Assembly: GCA_013433145.1 (NCBI GenBank)
Contig: CM024176.1
Location: 868,001 to 932,000, forward strand
DNA length: 64,000 nt
From: Ascaris suum
Taxonomy: Eukaryota; Nematoda; Chromadorea; Rhabditida; Ascarididae
Direction of reading: 5' to 3'
Shown one piece after another: positions 58,986-64,000 of the stretch (position 1 is its first letter; each line of letters begins with the position of its first letter). The notes under the pieces are model-generated. The model saw only the letters and a program-made list of their open reading frames with translations. It did not search any database and was not told the DNA's origin. Position numbers and translations under genes: made by a program.

Positions 58986-61900
58986 CTAAGGTTTGGGCAT
59001 AGGGCTTATGCTTGGGCTTAGGCTTAAGCTAATTTTCAGGACTTATTCTTAGGCATATTCCTAGGACTTGGGCTTAGGCTTCAGCCTAGGCTTAATCTTA
59101 GCCTAGGGTCGGGCCTTGGCTTAGGCTTAGGGCATAGACTTAGGTCTATTTTTAAGACTCAGGCTCGGGCTTAGAATCAGGCTTCGGATTACGACTTAGG
59201 CTAAGGCTTATTTTTAGGGCTCAGGCTTAGGCTTAGGCCTATATTGAGGACACAGACTTAGGCTTGTTTCTAGGACCTATTTTTAGGCTTACTTTTAGGA
59301 CTTCGGCATAGGCCTAGGCTTATTTTTAGGATTTAGGCTCAGGCTTAGGTGTATTTTTAGGACTTAGGCTTGGGCTTATTTTTAGGGCCTATTCTTATTC
59401 TTATTATTAGGACTGGGGATCAGGCTTATTTTTATTACATAGGCTTAAGCTCTTTGCTTATTTCTGGGACTTAGGATTACGCCTACGTGTATTTTTAGGA
59501 CTTATGCTTTAGCTTAGGCTTATTTATGCGATTTAGGCTTACGCTTAGGTTTTTTTTATGACTTATGCTTGGGTTAGGACTCAGGCTTAGGCTTATTTTT
59601 GGGACTTAGGTTTAGGCCTATGCTCGGGCTTGTTTTTAGGACTTAGGCGTAGGCTTAGGACTTAGGCTTTTGCTTATTTCTAGGACTTAGGCTTACACTT
59701 GGTCTTCTTTTTGGGAGTTCGGCTTAGGCCTATTTTTAGGACTTAGGCTTAGGCCTGGGTTTATTTTTAGGATTTAGGTTCAGGCTTCGGATTAGGACTT
59801 GGGCTTAGGCTTATTTTTAGTACTTGGGCTTAGGCTTATTCTTAGGACCTCTGCTCAACCTAGCTAGGCTTAGGCTTATTTTTAGAACTTAGGCTTATTT
59901 TTGGGATTTAGGCTTAAGCTTAGGCTTATTTTTAGGACTTAGGCTTAAGCTTAGGCTTATTTTAAAGATTTAGGCTTAGGTCCTAGGCCTGGGCTTATTT
60001 TTAGGACTTACGCATAGGCTCAGGCTCACGCTTATTTTTAGGAGTTAGGCTCACGCTTATTTTCAGGAGTTTTTCTTAGGCTTAGGCTTAGGCCTATTTT
60101 TACGGCTTAGGCTTAAACTTAGGCTAATTTTATGACTTAGGCTTAAGCTTAGGCTATTTTTATGACTTAGGCTTAAGCTTAGGCTTATTTTTAACATTTA
60201 CGCTTAGGACTTAGGCTTATTTTTAAGATTTAGGCTTAGGCTTAGGCTCAGGCCTAATTTTACATCCTAGGCTTAAGCTTAGGCTTATTTTTAGGACTTA
60301 GGCTTGAGCTTAGGCTTATTTTTAAGATTTAGGCTCAGGGCTTAGGCTTTTTTTAAGATTTAGGCTTTGGACTTAGGACTGGGCTTATTTTTACGACTTA
60401 TGCATATTCTTAGGCTCAGGCTTAATTTTAGGAGTTAGTCTGAGGCTTATTTTCAGGAGTTTAGGTTTAGGCTTAGGCCTATTTTTACACTTAGGCTCTG
60501 GCTTAGGCTTATTTTGAGAACTTAGGCTTATTTTCGGGATTTAGGCTTGTTTTTAGGACCTAGGCTTAAGCATGGGCTTATTTTTAACATTTAGGCTTAG
60601 GACTTAGGCTTGGGCTTATTTTTAGGCTTAGGCTAGGCTTATTTTCAGGAGTTATTCTTAAACTTAGGCTTAGGCCTATTTTTACGGCTTAGGCTTAAGC
60701 TTAGGCTTATTTTTAAGATTTAGGCTTAGGACTTAGGCCTGGGCTTATTTTTAGGACTTACGCATAGCCTGAGGCTCACGCTTATTTTTGGGAGTTAGGC
60801 TCAGGCTTATTTTCAGAACTTATTCTTAGGCTTTTTTTAGAACTTAGGCTTATTTTTGGGATTTAGGCTTAAGCTTAGGCTTATTTTTATGACTTAGGCT
60901 TAAGCTTAGGCTAATTTTTATGACTTAGGCTTAAGCTTAGGCTTATTTTTTTACGGCTTAGGCTTAAGCTTAGGCTAATTTTTATGACTTAGGCTTAAGC
61001 TTAGGCTAATTTTTATGGCTTAGGCTTAAGCTTAGGCTTATTTTTTAAGGTTTAGGCTTGGGCTTAGGCTGAGGCTTAGGCCTAATTTTACTTCTTAGGC
61101 TTAAGCTTAGGCTTATTTTTAGGACTTAGGCTTAAGCTTAGGCTTATTTTTAAGATTTAGGCTTAGGACTTAGGCTTATTTTTAAGATTTAGGCTTGGGC
61201 TTAGGCTTAGTCCTAATTTTACGGCTTAGGCTTAAGCTTAGGCTTATTTTTAAGGTTTAGGCTTAGGACTTAGGCTTATTTTCAGGTGTTATTCTTAGGC
61301 TTAGGCTTAGGCCTATTTTTACGGCTTAGGCTTAAGCTTAGGCTAATTTTTATGACTTAGCTTAAGCTTAGGCTAATTTTTTATGGCTTAGGCTTAAGCT
61401 TAGGCTTATTTTTAAGGTTTAGGCTTGGGCTTAGGCTTAGGCTTAGGCCTAATTTTACTTCTTAGGCTTTAAGCTTAGGCTTATTTTTAAGATTTAGGCT
61501 TAGCACTTAGGCTTATTTTTAAGATTTAGGCTTAGGACTTAGGCTTATTTTTAAGATTTAGGCTTGGGCTTAGGCTTAGGCTTAGGCTTAGGCTTAAGCT
61601 TGGGCTTATTTTTATCACTTAGGCTTGAGCTTAGGCTTATTTTTAAGATTTAGGCTCAGGGCTTAGGATTGGGCTTATTTTAGGACTTACGCATATTCTT
61701 AGGCTCACGCTTAATTTCAGGAGTTAGGCTCAGCCTTTTTTCAGGAGTTATTCTTAGGCTTAGGCTTAGGCCTATTTTTACGGCTTAGGCTCAAGCTTAG
61801 GCTAATTTTTATGACTTAGGCTTAAGCTTAGGCTAATTTTTATGACTTAGGCTTAAGCTTAGGCTTATTTTTAAGATTTACGGTTAGGACTTAGGCTTAT

Positions 61901-64000
61901 TTTAAGGCTTAGGCTTAGGGCTTAGGCTTAGGCTTAGGCCTATTTTTATGGCTTAGGCTTAAGCTTAGGCTAATTTTTATGACTTAGGCTTAAGCTTAGG
62001 CTATTTTTTAGCTTAAGCTTAGGCTTATTTTTAAGGTTTAGGCTTGGGCTTAGGCTTATTTTTAAGGTTTAGGCTTGGGCTTAGGCTTAGGCTTAGGCCT
62101 AATTTTACTTCTTAGGCTTAAGCTTAGGCTTATTTTTAGGACTTAGGCTTAAGCTTAGGCTTATTTTTAGGACTTAGGCTTGAGCTTAGGCTTATTTTTA
62201 AGATTTAGGCTTAGGACTTAGGCTTATTTTTAAGATTTAGGCTTGGGCTTAGGCTTAGGCTAATTTTACGGCTTAGGCTTAAGCTTAGGCTTATTTGTAA
62301 GATTTAGGCTTAGGACTTAGGCTTATTTTTAAGATTTAGGCTTGGGCTTAGGCTTAGGCCTAATTTTACGGCTTAGGCTTAAGCTTAGGCTTATTTTTAG
62401 GACTTAGGCTTGAGCTTAGGCTTATTTTTTAAGATTTAGCTTAGGCTTAGGCTTATTTTTAAGATTTAGGCTTAGGACTTAGGCTTATTTTCAAGATTTA
62501 GGCTTAGGACTTAGGCTTAGGCCGAATTTACGGCTTAGGCTTAAGCTTAGGCTTATTTGTAAGATTTAGGCTTAGGACTTAGGCTTATTTTTAAGATTTA
62601 GGCTTGGGCTTAGGCTTAGGCCTAATTTTACGGCTTAGGCTTAAGCTTAGGACTTATTTTAGGCTTATTTTTTAAGATTTAGGCTTAGGACTTAGGCTTA
62701 TTTTTAAGATTTAGGCTTGGCTTAGGCTTAGGCCTAATTTTTTAGGCTTAAGCTTAGGCTAATTTTTATGACTTAGGCTTAAGCTTAGGCTTATTTGTGT
62801 GACTTAGGCTTAGGCTTAGGCCTATTTTTACGGCTTAGGCTTAAGCTTAGGCTAATTTTTATGACTTAGGCTTAAGCTTAGGCTTATTTGTGTGACTTAG
62901 GCTTAGGCTTAGGCTTATTTGTATGACTTAGGCTTAGGCTTAGGCTTATTTTAAGGTTTAGGCTTAACTTAGGACTTAGGCTTAGCTTAGGTTTATTTTT
63001 AGGCTTAAGCTTAGGCTTATATTTTTAGGCTTAGGCTTAAGCTTAGGCTAATTTTAAGATTTAGGCTTAGGACTTAGGCTTATTTTCAAGATTTAGGCTT
63101 AGGCTTAAGCTTAGGCTTATTTTAAGATTTAGGCTTAGGCTTAGGCTTATTTTTAAGATTTAGGCTTAGGACTTAGGCTTATTTTTAAGATTTAGGCTTA
63201 GGCTTAGGCTTTATTTTTATTTAGGCTTAGGCTTAGGCTTAGGCTTATTTTTACGGATTTAGGCTTAAGCTTAGGCTTATTTTTAAGATTTAGGCTTAGG
63301 ACTTAGGCTTATTTTTAGATTTTCTTAGGCTTAGATTAGGCTATTTTTAGGACTTAGGCTTAGGCTTAGGCTATTTTTAGGCTCAGGCTTAGGCTTCAGG
63401 CTTATTTTTAGGTTAGGCTTAGGCTTAGGCTTAGGCTTATTTTAAGCTTAGGCTTAGCTTAGGCTTAGGCTTAGGCTTAAGCTTAGGCTAATTTTTATGA
63501 CTTAGGCTTAAGCTTAGGCTTATTTTTAAGATTTACGCTTAGGACTTAGGCTTATTTTTAAGATTTAGGCTTAGGACTTAGGCTTATTTTCAGGTGTTAT
63601 TCTTAGGCTTAGGCTTAGGCCTATTTTTATGGCTTAGGCTTAAGCTTAGGCTAATTTTTATGAGTTAGGCTTAAGCTTAGGCTTATTTTTATGACTTAGG
63701 CTTAAGCTTAGGCTTATTTGTATGACTTAGGCTTAAGCTTAGGCTTATTTTTAAGGTTTAGGCTTAGGCTTAGGCCTAATTTTACTTCTTAGGCTTAAGC
63801 TTAGGCTTATTTTTAGGACTTAGGCTTAAGCTTAGGCTTATTTTTAAGATTTAGGCTTTGGACTCAGGCTTGGGCTTATTTTTCTGACTTACTCATAGGC
63901 TTTGGCTCACTCTTATTTTTAGAAGTTGGGCTCAGGCTTATTTTCAGGACTTGTTCTTAGGCTTAGGCTTATTCCTATTTTTACGACTTAGGCTTATTTT
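58818..64000 (+). repeat. Telomere-derived satellite: degenerate TTAGGC array with ~31-bp higher-order unit
   Basis: TTAGGC is the telomere hexamer of most nematodes. Here two to six hexamers or one-base variants (TTAAGC, TTGGGC, TTAGGA) alternate with a T-rich spacer of about 13 bases. A common unit is TTAGGCTTAAGCTTAGGC followed by TAATTTTTATGAC (31 bases); others use TTATTTTTAAGAT or TTATTTTTAGGAC as spacer. Variants are most degenerate at the left (58.8-59.9 kb) and most regular from about 60.8 kb. All hexamers are in the same direction and the array runs off the window. It is not a pure functional telomere, so it is subtelomeric or interstitial. Confidence 0.96.

Overview
The window looks like AT-rich nuclear DNA from a nematode. 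The main reasons are: (i) the last ~5 kb is a satellite built from TTAGGC, the nematode telomere hexamer; (ii) every gene fragment I can support belongs to one intron-rich eukaryotic gene with nematode-style splice acceptors (T-rich then CAG or AG); (iii) there are no bacterial operons, RNA genes or phage features. Long introns full of (TA)n arrays, poly-T runs and poly-G/poly-C runs would fit a parasitic nematode, but I cannot name the species.

The one gene I can support is on the + strand and covers most of the window. It encodes a small-conductance Ca2+-activated K+ channel of the SK/KCNN family (kcnl genes in nematodes). I rebuilt it by hand from splice sites and codon phase. A possible upstream 5' start comprises exons 3924-4112 and 5833-5959. 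An alternative first exon with its own ATG is at 20209-20563. The shared exons are 30251-30374, 36473-36632 (S1), 41375-41464 (S2), 44451-44565 (S3), 45160-45311 (S4), 46725-46882 (S5), 47719-47776 (pore helix), 50091-50109 (a 19-nt microexon), 51624-51688 (selectivity filter to S6), 52285-52432 (S6 and start of the calmodulin-binding domain), 53343-53502 (rest of that domain) and 54404-54667 (C-terminal coiled coil and stop). All junction phases agree except inside 52285-52432, where one T seems to be missing. With that base allowed for, the form starting at 20209 is about 622 residues.

Layout: 1-5832 is mostly AT-rich non-coding DNA with a possible first exon. 5960-30250 is a very long intron (or upstream intergenic DNA) with two (TA)n arrays, several G/C tracts, short tandem duplications and the alternative first exon. 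30375-54403 holds the conserved channel exons separated by introns of 0.6-6 kb. One intron carries a 508-bp mariner-like MITE (40330-40837); another carries a 1-kb microsatellite that switches strand twice (47828-48860). 54668-58150 is 3' flanking DNA with a 20-nt G run. 58150-58800 is an unusually GC-rich island of unknown origin. 58818-64000 is a degenerate TTAGGC satellite running off the end, with the G-rich strand pointing right as expected next to a right-hand chromosome end.

The points most worth a second look are the frameshift in the calmodulin-binding exon (the shifted frame stays open to 54695, so gene finders would not flag it), the 19-nt microexon whose inclusion is needed to read the K+ filter, the two first-exon choices that both end in the same phase, the density of poly-G tracts, and the telomere-derived satellite.
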